DNA of 54,174 nucleotides from JBIOWF01 sp044868295 (GTDB lineage Bacteria; Actinomycetota; Actinomycetes; Streptosporangiales; Streptosporangiaceae): the NCBI GenBank assembly GCA_044868295.1, contig JBIOWF010000355.1, positions 1 through 54,174 of the forward strand, given 5' to 3'. Every line of letters begins with the position of its first letter. The stretch's first letter is position 1. A program made the position numbers and the translations under genes. The notes under the pieces are model-generated. The model searched no databases. It saw only the letters and a list, made by a program, of their open reading frames with translations, and had not been told where the DNA came from. Positions 1 to 6,628 of this stretch are shown one piece after another.

Positions 1-4
1 CGTC

Positions 5-625
5 TCACCCGGCCACCGCGAGCACTCGGCGAGGCCTCGCCGGGATGGCCACCCCGCCCCGCTCAATCGCCGTCCGTGCCCGACTCGGCGAGCACCCGAA
101 CTCTCGAGCAACCGCCCGCACCGACCCAAGCTGTCCGTACGCTTCGGCCGCGTCGCGCGGGTCGATGTCCTCCCGGCCGTACCCAAGCGCCCGCATCTCA
201 CGCCGGATGTGCCTCTCGCTGTAGCCGGTCAGCAGCGCGACCGCTGGCGGCGTCCATCCCTGCTCGGCGAGGTTCTCCACAACATCCAAGTCGAGATGGC
301 GGCGCCCGCCCCGGGCCCGCAGGGCGATCCCGGCCTCGGTAGCGATGTTGCGGACAGACTGAGACGACACCCGGAACGCGGCGCAGATGTCGGCCATCCG
401 GCCATCAGACAGGTATGCCGCCAAAATGTCCGCACGCTGCTCGGGCAGGATCCGGCGGCTGCGGCCGCCGCGTGGCCGACACGACACTGATGCGTGCCGC
501 AGGATTCGGTGGATGGTGGTGCGGGACCGGCCATCCTTCGCGGCGATCTGCCGTATGGTCATGCCGTCGTCGTACAGGCGCGCGATGACATCGGAGGTCA
601 GGCGGCCGCAGGGGATGCTGCTCAT
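5..625 (-). CDS. Tandem helix-turn-helix array protein (four HTH units)
   Basis: No named family is recognised, but the protein (about 206 aa) is built of four consecutive homeodomain/resolvase-type HTH units of about 45 residues, near residues 8-42 (MTIRQIAAKDGRSRTTIHRIL), 55-92 (MADICAAFRVSSQSVRNIA), 100-140 (PPAVALLTGYSERHIRREM) and 145-185 (VRAVAREFGCSPSRARTAI). This suggests sequence-specific DNA binding over a long site; the target is unknown. Start: ATG at 625 lies exactly 8 nt after the -10-like hexamer of a GACGTTA-N14-CACTGT element, so I prefer it over the in-frame ATG 24 nt upstream. It is divergent from the gene at 706. A second protein of the same build lies at 9093-9563 with the same promoter geometry. 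It may be a phage regulator; that is inference. Confidence 0.75.
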   Translation of the reverse strand: MSSIPCGRLTSDVIARLYDDGMTIRQIAAKDGRSRTTIHRILRHASVSCRPRGGRSRRILPEQRADILAAYLSDGRMADICAAFRVSSQSVRNIATEAGIALRARGGRRHLDLDVVENLAEQGWTPPAVALLTGYSERHIRREMRALGYGREDIDPRDAAEAYGQLGSVRAVAREFGCSPSRARTAIERGGVAIPARPRRVLAVAG

Positions 626-633
626 GGCGCCGC

Positions 634-660
634 ACAGTGCCGCACTCACGCCCTAACGTC
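634..660 (-). promoter_or_regulatory. Late-type bipartite promoter, site a
   Basis: Read leftward: GACGTTA (660-654), 14 nt, CACTGT (639-634), then 8 nt to the ATG at 625. It belongs to the dispersed family GACGYWA-N14-YANNNT described in the findings and predicts a leaderless mRNA for the HTH-array gene. Confidence 0.65.
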
Positions 661-670
661 CCAGAGTCGG

Positions 671-697
671 GACGCAAGCAGGCTGGCCGGTTACCTT
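671..697 (+). promoter_or_regulatory. Late-type bipartite promoter, site n
   Basis: Rightward: GACGCAA (671-677), 14 nt, TACCTT (692-697), then 8 nt to the GTG at 706. It is a one-base variant of the GACGTAA half-site. Found only after the spacing rule had been derived from other sites, so it acts as an internal check. Divergent from site a. Confidence 0.65.
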
Positions 698-705
698 CCA
701 GCGGC

Positions 706-1266
706 GTGACCCGCACGCGTATCCGCTCGGACCTCGCTGCCCGCCTGGCGGCCGGCCCTGTCCGCCGCATTGTGGAAGACGTCGCCGAAGACATCGCCCA
801 GCAGGCGCGGGAGAACGCCCCACCCGCAAAGGTGTGGCAGACCGACGCCGACGAGCACGTCAGGCCCTCCCACGCGGCCGCGCACGGGCAGACCATCCCC
901 GCCAACATCCCGTTCCGCCTCGAACGCATGGTGTACGAACGGAAAGGCCGCAGACCAGATGGGCGGGCAGTCAACCAGGCGGGCGGCTGGAAGACCGTGG
1001 ACGGCTGGGATGTCGCCGATCGGCCGAGAGACCCCCGGCTGCCGGTCCACCAGAGCATCAATTGCCGCTGCCAGATGGCCACCGTGCCCGGCCTGGTCGC
1101 GGCAGGCATCACAGCGGGGCCCGCGGCCGTGAGGGGCACCAGGGTGTCGGCGACCGTGACCGCCCGGTTCGAGCGGGCAGGCGAGTCGGAGTTCGCCGAA
1201 CAAGGCGGCGGCTGGCTCGCGTCGGCCGCCCGGACGGTCGCGGCACGATCCCGGGCGAGACGTTAA
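706..1266 (+). CDS. MuF/gp10-like minor head or head-tail protein
   Basis: 186 aa. The N-terminal half (RIVEDVAEDIAQQARENAP) resembles the helical start of HK97-gp10-type tail-completion proteins. The C-terminal half carries the signature of the phage Mu protein F/SPP1 gp7 head morphogenesis domain: W-x-T-D-A-D-E-H-V-R, the conserved HGQTIP segment and the terminal NCRCQM motif. The likely role is at the portal or head-tail junction of the virion. The GTG start is set by the leaderless promoter geometry of site n. The stop codon TAA is part of the GACGTTAA element of site b. It is rightward although most virion genes here run leftward, which suggests an inverted module. The domain assignment is by motif only. 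Confidence 0.7.
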   Translation: MTRTRIRSDLAARLAAGPVRRIVEDVAEDIAQQARENAPPAKVWQTDADEHVRPSHAAAHGQTIPANIPFRLERMVYERKGRRPDGRAVNQAGGWKTVDGWDVADRPRDPRLPVHQSINCRCQMATVPGLVAAGITAGPAAVRGTRVSATVTARFERAGESEFAEQGGGWLASAARTVAARSRARR

Positions 1267-1285
1267 CCCGCTAGCTCGGCACCAT
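1259..1285 (+). promoter_or_regulatory. Late-type bipartite promoter, site b
   Basis: GACGTTA (1259-1265), 14 nt, CACCAT (1280-1285). The half-site contains the TAA stop of the preceding gene. The next gene begins at 1325 behind a GGAGGAAGGA ribosome-binding site, so this transcript would have a leader of about 33 nt. Confidence 0.6.
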
Positions 1286-1324
1286 GACCCGCACACACGA
1301 CCCCCGTTGGAGGAAGGACCACCG

Positions 1325-1609
1325 ATGGCGCCCGTCGACCCGCTCGTCTCGTTCACCCTCGCCCACCCTCTGGGCACCAAGGACGCCGAAAATGTCGGCC
1401 TGGAACCCCGCGTATACCCTGTCGGCAGCGAAGTGAGGCTTCGTAGGTCCATCGCTCAACGGCTGGCCTCGGCGGGTCTCGTCGCCGGCGCTGAACCGGC
1501 AGACCCCGCGTCGGTCAACGCGGCGTTGACCCCGGTCCACGAGCCCGGCCAGGCAGACACATCCCCGGCGGCGGCCAAGCCAAAGACCAGCGGAGCTGCG
1601 GGCTCGTGA
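1325..1609 (+). CDS. Small putative virion protein
   Basis: 94 aa, family not recognised. The first 60 residues look folded (MAPVDPLVSFTLAHPLGTKD, then a VGSEVRLRRSIAQRLASAGLV helix); the rest is a low-complexity Ala/Pro/Lys tail typical of phage head-tail joining or neck proteins. A strong ribosome-binding site (GGAGGAAGGA) 7 nt before the ATG fixes the start. The stop overlaps the next GTG start (GTGA), so the two are probably translationally coupled. Position between a MuF/gp10-like gene and a tail-terminator-like gene favours a structural role. Confidence 0.65.
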   Translation: MAPVDPLVSFTLAHPLGTKDAENVGLEPRVYPVGSEVRLRRSIAQRLASAGLVAGAEPADPASVNAALTPVHEPGQADTSPAAAKPKTSGAAGS

Positions 1610-2028
1610 ACCGCCTGGTCGACGCCGACCCATTCCCGGTCGTCCTCTCCTACCTGCAAGGCCTTCCCGCCCTGCAGGCAGAGCTCGGCGGCCCGGATCG
1701 GGTCGGCGCCGACCACGTCCCCCCGTACCCTCGCCTGCGGGTACGGCCCGCTCCAGGCGGATCAGACGACGACCTTCAGTGGCTCGTGTCGCAAGCCGTA
1801 CGGCTGGAAGCACTCGACTCGACCGACGCGCCGGTCGGCGACCAGCAGCTACGCCGGATCCTCTACACAGCTCTCGGCGCGCTCCGCCAACTCCCCGAAC
1901 AGCCCGCCGTCCCAGACCAACCGGTCATCTCCTGGGTGAAATCAGCCACCTCCGGCCAGCCGCTCCCAGAGGCGGACGGCCGCAACAGATGGTTCGCCGT
2001 CGTCCACATCGGCTCACACCCCGGATAG
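1606..2028 (+). CDS. Tail terminator / tail completion-like protein
   Basis: 140 aa. Starts at a GTG overlapping the previous stop by GTGA. The layout is that of phage tail-terminator or minor tail proteins: an N-terminal helix for a short tube-end protein (DPFPVVLSYLQGLPAL), a central basic strand (YPRLRVRPAPGG), a helical pair (LEALDSTDAPVGDQQLRRIL) and a C-terminal beta strand ending NRWFAVVHIGSHPG. The likely site is the head-tail interface of a siphovirus-type particle. The call rests on gene order and overall pattern, not on a diagnostic motif. It ends 2 nt from the convergent HNH gene. Confidence 0.6.
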   Translation: MNRLVDADPFPVVLSYLQGLPALQAELGGPDRVGADHVPPYPRLRVRPAPGGSDDDLQWLVSQAVRLEALDSTDAPVGDQQLRRILYTALGALRQLPEQPAVPDQPVISWVKSATSGQPLPEADGRNRWFAVVHIGSHPG

Positions 2029-2029
2029 G

Positions 2030-2599
2030 TCAGCCGAGCAGGCCGAGCTGTTCCCCCGCCCCACCGGCGGTCGCGATCTCCCACGCCAGCGCCAGTTGCT
2101 TGCGCAGCTTGGAACATTTCTTGCACTCCCGGCGTCCCGGCCGGTCAGCCCGCACCCGCAGATTCTCGCCAGCGAGTTCATGCCCGCGGATGCACCTCAC
2201 CTTGCGGGCGTTGACCGCAGTCGGCGACCCGGACCGCAGATTGTTTTCCTCGCCGGTGCGAGCCTGCCAATGCGCCGGGTTCCCGCACGAGCGGTGCGGG
2301 CAGGCATCGCCGAGTTGGCACCACTCCCAGTGGTGGCACAGGTGATCGACTTCCCACCCGTCCGGGATCGGCCCGTGCACGAGCGGGTAGACGACCCGGT
2401 GCAGCAGCCTGGATTTGCCGCCCACGGAGATCACCGCATACCCGCGTTCGTTGATCCCTCCCAGCCATGGCCAGCACGGGCCGAGCTCGGGGGCGTGCGC
2501 GGGGATGGGCCCTGCGGTGTTGACCTTGGTGAGCCACCGCACGCCGGCGGCGGGAGCCGCCAGCAGAGGCGGGTCCAGCAGATGCGAGGTAGCGGTCAT
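2030..2599 (-). CDS. HNH endonuclease (homing or phage type)
   Basis: About 189 aa. The HNH core is visible near residues 75-125: histidine-rich LLHRVVYPLVHGPIPDGW, the VDHLC pair, a Cys cluster (C-x5-C-x5-C-x4-C), CGNPAHW, then ENN-L-R. The C-terminal stretch adds a second probable zinc site (C-I-R-G-H and C-K-K-C). Phage HNH enzymes nick or cut DNA as homing enzymes or assist packaging. Its leftward insertion between rightward virion genes and parA is typical of a mobile HNH. ATG at 2599 is chosen; an in-frame GTG lies 15 nt upstream and neither has a strong ribosome-binding site. Confidence 0.85.
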   Translation of the reverse strand: MTATSHLLDPPLLAAPAAGVRWLTKVNTAGPIPAHAPELGPCWPWLGGINERGYAVISVGGKSRLLHRVVYPLVHGPIPDGWEVDHLCHHWEWCQLGDACPHRSCGNPAHWQARTGEENNLRSGSPTAVNARKVRCIRGHELAGENLRVRADRPGRRECKKCSKLRKQLALAWEIATAGGAGEQLGLLG

Positions 2600-2779
2600 G
2601 CGTTCGATAGTCACCCGGATCCGCGCCGCTGGCCAAGCATTTCGCTGGGAATCGCGCCCGATTTGGGGTGTCAGCCTCTACGTGGCCGCGTTGGACGGAT
2701 AGCGTTTCGGACTGCCCGCCCCTGGCCGTCGAACCGTGGGGCGGGCGAAACCATCGTCCGAATAGAGAGGCTACCCCGT

Positions 2780-3568
2780 ATGCCTGTCGTCACCATCGCC
2801 AACCACAAGGGCGGTGTCGGCAAGACCATGACGGCGCTGCTACTCGCCGCCGAGCTCGCCAAGCAAGGCCGCCGTGTTCTGCTCGTCGACTGTGACCCGC
2901 AGGGCAACCTGTCGCGCCGCGCCGGCTACGACGAGACCGAACTGGCCGAGCGGCCGTCCATCTCCGAGGCGATCCGCGACGCGAGCCCTGACATCCTCGC
3001 CGCGTCGATCCTCCCGTGCCAGTGGGCAGACGAGTTCGCAGACCGCATCTTTATCGTCCCCTCCCGCAAGGAGCTACAGCAACGCAGCGCCGAGGCCGGA
3101 TCGACCGCGGCATGGACGCGACTCAAGCGTGCCTTGCGAGGCGTCGCCGACGACTACGACGATGTCCTGATCGACACGCCACCGGAACTTGGTCATCTGC
3201 TGCACTGTGCTTTGGTCGCGTCCGACTACATCGTCATGCCGACCGAACCAGAGATGGACTCGCTCAAGGGCGTCCACCGGTTGCAGGAGTTCCTCGCCTC
3301 AGAGAACGAAGGACAAGCGCTGGGCATCACCGCACGCGTCATCGGGATCGTGGTCAACGCCCACCGAGCGCGCGTCACCACACACGAGACCCGCGCCGCT
3401 GAGGCAGTGTCAACCTGGGGGCCTCTTGTGTGGCACCCGCCAATTCCGCTAACCGTCCGGTTGCAAGACACGTCCGAATTCGCTGAGCCGCCACAGAACG
3501 CCGGCACGGACCTCCGCGTGATAGCCGCCGCGATGGGCGACGCCTACCTCAAGGCGGTGGCCGCGTGA
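2780..3568 (+). CDS. parA: ParA-family partition ATPase
   Basis: 262 aa, about the size of small plasmid ParA/Soj proteins without an N-terminal HTH. It shows the deviant Walker A KGGVGKTM near residues 10-17, the A' motif VLLVDCDPQGN at 34-44 and Walker B VLIDTPPELG near 125. It should drive segregation of an extrachromosomal or episomal form by ATP-dependent nucleoid patterning. ATG at 2780 follows GAGAGG by 9 nt. The next gene starts within its stop codon (GTGA), giving a parA plus small partner operon, and a palindrome lies just downstream. Together these indicate that this element has a plasmid lifestyle. Confidence 0.92.
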   Translation: MPVVTIANHKGGVGKTMTALLLAAELAKQGRRVLLVDCDPQGNLSRRAGYDETELAERPSISEAIRDASPDILAASILPCQWADEFADRIFIVPSRKELQQRSAEAGSTAAWTRLKRALRGVADDYDDVLIDTPPELGHLLHCALVASDYIVMPTEPEMDSLKGVHRLQEFLASENEGQALGITARVIGIVVNAHRARVTTHETRAAEAVSTWGPLVWHPPIPLTVRLQDTSEFAEPPQNAGTDLRVIAAAMGDAYLKAVAA

Positions 3569-4050
3569 ACGCCCGCCGTACTCTCCCTCCGGCGAAACCG
3601 GTTTTGCTCGACCGTGGCGCCGTACCCGGAAGCGTCGATGGGGCCGCTGAGGCCCGTGTGGCGGTCGCGGCTACCGAGGAGACGCCGGAGGCGGGTTTCG
3701 GCCGGGAGGATCAAGCTGAGGGCCGTACGGAAAGCAACGGTGGCGACGCGTCCGGCCAGGCCGCCGAACAGAAACCGGCAAAGCGGATAAAAGCGGCTAA
3801 TTCGCGGGGGCGGGTGCGTCGCTCGGCCGGCGACGAAACCCGGGTACTGGACGACGCTGAGCGCAATGACTGGCGTTGGCGCCTACGCGCCACCGCCGGG
3901 AAGCTATCCGCCGCCGAGAAGGCTGCTGACCAGGCGGCCCAGCAGTGGGAGCGCCTGGTCGAGCAGGCGCGTCAGCAGGGTGTGCCCGAAATCATGCTGC
4001 TGGCCGCGCTCACGGACGCAGGGATATCCGACCACGCGGACTACCTGTAG
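3565..4050 (+). CDS. Small ParB-position protein downstream of parA
   Basis: 161 aa, family not recognised. The first 75 residues are low complexity; a basic patch (KRIKAANSRGRVRRS) follows, then a C-terminal helical domain from about residue 100 (WRWRLRATAGKLSAAEKAAD, then VEQARQQGVPEIMLLAALTD). Coupled to parA by a GTGA overlap, it occupies the place of the centromere-binding partner of small ParA systems. A basic segment plus a helical oligomerisation-like domain would fit that, but no ParB or RHH motif is visible. A strong terminator follows at 4067. Confidence 0.65.
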   Translation: MNARRTLPPAKPVLLDRGAVPGSVDGAAEARVAVAATEETPEAGFGREDQAEGRTESNGGDASGQAAEQKPAKRIKAANSRGRVRRSAGDETRVLDDAERNDWRWRLRATAGKLSAAEKAADQAAQQWERLVEQARQQGVPEIMLLAALTDAGISDHADYL

Positions 4051-4066
4051 CCAGGCCAGCCAACTG

Positions 4067-4102
4067 AGAGCCCCCGCCACCATCCCAGGAGGCGGGGGCT
4101 CT
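4067..4102 (+). terminator. Rho-independent type hairpin after the par operon
   Basis: Perfect 12-bp arms (AGAGCCCCCGCC / GGCGGGGGCTCT) around a 12-nt loop, 16 nt after the stop of the parA partner gene. No long T-run follows, as is common in actinomycetes. Confidence 0.8.
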
Positions 4103-4250
4103 GCCATGTCACCCACCGGCCTGCCCGGCAACCAGCAACGCGACCAGCCTCCCAACATGGCGGCCCACCGGCCGGTCAAGCAACCATGCAGACACGCCGA
4201 CACCCCGCCATCCCACCAACCAGCCGACCGGCCCGCTACCATCGCGCGCG

Positions 4251-4272
4251 CGCGGGTACGCGCGTACCCGCG
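4251..4272. repeat. Perfect 22-bp palindrome near parA, candidate centromere
   Basis: Positions 4251-4272 equal their own reverse complement. The core is alternating purine-pyrimidine (GGGTACGCGCGTACCC) and lies in a longer CG/TA alternating tract (about 4242-4280). It sits about 200 bp downstream of the par genes in a 300-bp gene-free stretch. It could be the partition site or an operator for the gene at 4352; this is inferred from position. Confidence 0.5.
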
Positions 4273-4351
4273 TACGTACGGAGCCCTACAACAGGGTGCC
4301 AGCCGTACCGCCTACTGGAATATGTCAGTGGCCGCCCGCACAATCAGTCAC

Positions 4352-4702
4352 ATGAGCGTCCCCACCCGTACCGCAGCCCGCCACCGCCGCAGCCCCTCAT
4401 CGCTTCCGCCGCCCCGAACGCCGCTACCGGTCGAGGCGCACATGCACTTCCTCGGCGAGCGGCTCATCCTGGCGACACGGCACGGATGGCGGCACAACCT
4501 ACGCGCTGTCTCGAACGTCTACGAGGACGACCACGGCGCCCTGATGGTGAACCTCGTACCCGAAGGGGAGTGGTACCTCCTCGCCCTCGCAGGCCGCTTC
4601 TCAGACGGCACCGTCCACAGCAAGATCGAGACCCATCCGGCCGCCAAAGTGTTCGTCGAGGTGCTTCAGGCCGGGTTCAGCGCCGACTCGACCCTCACAT
4701 AA
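4352..4702 (+). CDS. Unknown small protein
   Basis: 116 aa, not recognised. A basic Ser/Pro-rich leader (about 28 residues) precedes a compact alpha/beta domain (HFLGERLILATRHGWRHNLR, then ALMVNLVPEGEWYLLALAGR, then a C-terminal helix KVFVEVLQAGF). An internal ATG at 4442 would remove the leader. There is no clear ribosome-binding site before 4352. The 3' end overlaps that of the convergent gene at 4666 by 37 bp, so transcripts would be complementary there. Confidence 0.6.
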   Translation: MSVPTRTAARHRRSPSSLPPPRTPLPVEAHMHFLGERLILATRHGWRHNLRAVSNVYEDDHGALMVNLVPEGEWYLLALAGRFSDGTVHSKIETHPAAKVFVEVLQAGFSADSTLT

Positions 4703-5007
4703 GACACCGCGTCGTCGAACACGCTCGGCCGGTGAGCCGCCTCCCGCACCGTCCACGAACGGCCGGCGCCGCCCACCTCCACCAGCCAGTCACCCGCGGC
4801 GAGCGGCCAGAACGCGTGATCGACCGCGAGCACCCAAACGCCGGGCCCCGTCTCCAGGTCGCCGTCCATGGCGGGCTCCGACACGATCCGGCCTGGCAGC
4901 GGACCTTCCACCGGCCCGTGCGCGGCAACGACCCGCGTGCCGTACCCGTCCGTCGAGGAGGTTCGCCGCCGCAGACCCAATTCCATGTGGGCGGCTATGA
5001 CCACCAT
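4666..5007 (-). CDS. Head-tail stopper-like virion protein
   Basis: 113 aa, mostly beta (MVVIAAHMELGLRRRTSSTD, GVWVLAVDHAFWPLAAGDWL, VEVGGAGRSWTVREAAH), matching the size and composition of siphovirus head-tail stoppers (HK97 gp7/SPP1 gp16 class). It is directly coupled to the connector-like gene upstream, whose stop it overlaps (5007 against 4995), the usual gp6-gp7 order. Family assignment is from gene order and fold composition only. Confidence 0.6.
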   Translation of the reverse strand: MVVIAAHMELGLRRRTSSTDGYGTRVVAAHGPVEGPLPGRIVSEPAMDGDLETGPGVWVLAVDHAFWPLAAGDWLVEVGGAGRSWTVREAAHRPSVFDDAVSYVRVESALNPA

Positions 5008-5597
5008 GGGCGGTCCGTCTCCATCGGGTGCGGCGCGATACCCGGCCGCTGGTATACGGTCAGCCGGCGGTAGCCGTCGAGGCTCTCCAGAGCCGGGGGC
5101 GCCCCCGCAGCCCCGGACCCGGCAGCGCCGCCGGCCTGCTCGTAGGTGGCGCCCTGGCCCTCCACGTTGGCGGATGTCGTGATCCTCGTGCCCGGGATCT
5201 GCTGTGCGAGGCGGCGCACCATCCGGTTGTCCGCAGCCGCCCACGCGACATACCGGCCCAGCAGCATCCGATAGTGCGGGTCCGAATCCGGGTCGAGCCC
5301 GGCCGTGTACACGACCGTGTAGAGGCCGGTCGGCGCGCCCGTGAGCGGATCAGTTTCCGGCGTGGCGGATACGACGGAGACCACCGGTTCCTGGTCGAGT
5401 AGCCATCCGCCGTTCCCGTCCTGGGCGGCGTGCAGTTGGGTGAACGTCGCGGGGATCGGCGGCTGCTCGATGTGGGCCGCGACCTCGGCGTAGGCGTCGC
5501 TGAGCGCCTCCGTGATCGCCGCCGCGTGGGTGGCGCTCAGCGGGAGGGGCAGGCCTGCCCGCAACGCGACCTGCTCGTGTGTCACCAGGTCAGCCAC
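4995..5597 (-). CDS. Head-tail connector (gp6-like) protein
   Basis: 200 aa from GTG at 5597, which has a good ribosome-binding site (GGAGGTGG). The N-terminal half is helical (VADLVTHEQVALRAGLPLPL, HAAAITEALSDAYAEVAAHI), the usual fold of ring-forming connector proteins that dock under the portal. It continues with TYTVVYT-like beta strands and the helical RYVAWAAADNRMVRRLAQQI segment. It should form the first ring below the portal. It is followed by the overlapping stopper-like gene. About 270 bp of highly structured non-coding DNA lies upstream. Confidence 0.65.
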   Translation of the reverse strand: MADLVTHEQVALRAGLPLPLSATHAAAITEALSDAYAEVAAHIEQPPIPATFTQLHAAQDGNGGWLLDQEPVVSVVSATPETDPLTGAPTGLYTVVYTAGLDPDSDPHYRMLLGRYVAWAAADNRMVRRLAQQIPGTRITTSANVEGQGATYEQAGGAAGSGAAGAPPALESLDGYRRLTVYQRPGIAPHPMETDRPWWS

Positions 5598-5764
5598 TCG
5601 GCCACCTCCAAGAATTCTCGTGTGAAGGGTGCGGCCTGGGCTTGGCCGGCCAGACGCCAGGAGGTTGGGGGAGGGGAGCGGCGTACGGGTCCCCACCTAG
5701 CACGAAGCCCGCTCCCACACCCCCGCGCTCCCGCGTCGGAGCCCGGTCAAGCCCAGGACGTTTG

Positions 5765-5861
5765 TTCGCGCGGCCCGCTCACACGGGTGGCCGTCCGCGG
5801 GTTGGTGCCCACCCCCCACAAGAGGCACCACCCCGGAGCGACCCGCTGCGGGCCGCGCGAA
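5765..5861. other. Long inverted repeat, possible structured RNA
   Basis: Perfect 14-bp arms (5765-5778 and 5848-5861) enclose about 70 nt that hold further complementary pieces (TGGTGCC/GGCACCA, GGGT/ACCC). It lies in the 270-bp gene-free stretch between the connector gene and the proline-rich protein gene at 5866. No T-run follows either side, so a simple terminator is not obvious. Confidence 0.5.
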
Positions 5862-5865
5862 GTCT

Positions 5866-6435
5866 CTACTCGGGCACGTGGCCCTCGTCCGCTGCAGCCT
5901 GTGAGGCTCGCAGGGCCTCAAGTTCCCCACGGATGTGGGCGGCGTGGTCGCGCGCGAGCCGGAACCCTGCGGGGTACATCAGCGTCGCTGACGGTGCGAC
6001 CGTGCCCGGCTGGTACTGCAGCCGCACCAGGGGACGCGCCACCAGCACGTACGTGTACTGCTCGCCCGGGTCAGCGAACAGCTCGGCGGGGTCGGCGGGT
6101 GCGTTGGTGTCGCCGAACATGATGTCGACGAATTGGCTGCCGGGGGTGACCACGTCCCGGACCTTGGGCGGAGGGCCGAAGTCCGGTGCGGGTGGCTCCG
6201 GCGTGGCGGGCGGCAGGAGCGGCGCAGCCTGCGACACCGGCGGCGCCGTTGGCGCGATCGGCGAGGGTTGCGTCTCCGGCTTGGCGGCTTCGGTCGCTTC
6301 CACGCCCGGCGGCTCCGTGGGCGGAGTAAGGGGCGCCGCCGGGGGAGCCGAAACCGCGTTTGCGGTCTCACCCGCCGCCGGGGTCGCTACCGGGGCATGC
6401 TCGCCCGTGCTGCGTGTCCTGCGAGTTGTCGCCAC
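5866..6435 (-). CDS. Proline/alanine-rich putative virion protein
   Basis: 189 aa from a GTG. Residues 1-95 are a Pro/Ala/Thr-rich disordered arm; residues 96-189 form a small domain (VRDVVTPGSQFVDIMFGDTN, then EQYTYVLVARPLVRLQYQPG, TLMYPAGFRLARDHAAHI). Upstream of the connector and downstream of the capsid genes, this position often carries head decoration or assembly proteins, but no family is recognised. It is divergent from the helicase operon across the palindrome at 6475. Confidence 0.65.
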   Translation of the reverse strand: MATTRRTRSTGEHAPVATPAAGETANAVSAPPAAPLTPPTEPPGVEATEAAKPETQPSPIAPTAPPVSQAAPLLPPATPEPPAPDFGPPPKVRDVVTPGSQFVDIMFGDTNAPADPAELFADPGEQYTYVLVARPLVRLQYQPGTVAPSATLMYPAGFRLARDHAAHIRGELEALRASQAAADEGHVPE

Positions 6436-6474
6436 CGTCGCCCGCCCTTCTGGCCCGTATGTCGTTGCCGCAGG

Positions 6475-6502
6475 GACGTAAGCAGAAATTTCTGGTTGCG
6501 TC
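6475..6502. promoter_or_regulatory. 28-bp palindromic operator-like site c
   Basis: GACGTAA, 14 nt, TTGCGTC. The two ends are the same half-site in inverted orientation (GACGTAA and GACGCAA) and the centre CAGAAATTTCTG is itself a perfect palindrome. It is the dimeric form of the late-promoter half-site. It lies 80 bp before the AT-rich promoter block at 6555, between divergent genes. Confidence 0.65.
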
Positions 6503-6554
6503 GCGCCGGGCCAGCAACCCGGCCGCCTTGAATCCCAGTAGTGGAAGATTTACT

Positions 6555-6574
6555 AAATCTCCTGTACTATTTAA
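6555..6574 (+). promoter_or_regulatory. Promoter block of the helicase operon
   Basis: AAATCTCCTGTACTATTTAA is an AT-rich island in GC-rich DNA with TGTACT/TACTAT as a possible -10. It matches 17 of 20 bases with the block at 40400-40419 on the other strand. A strong ribosome-binding site and ATG follow at 6629. Confidence 0.65.
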
Positions 6575-6628
6575 GGCGTGCGCGAGGTTTCGGAGCCTCG
6601 CCCTTTGAAGCCCCAGGAGAACCCCCAA

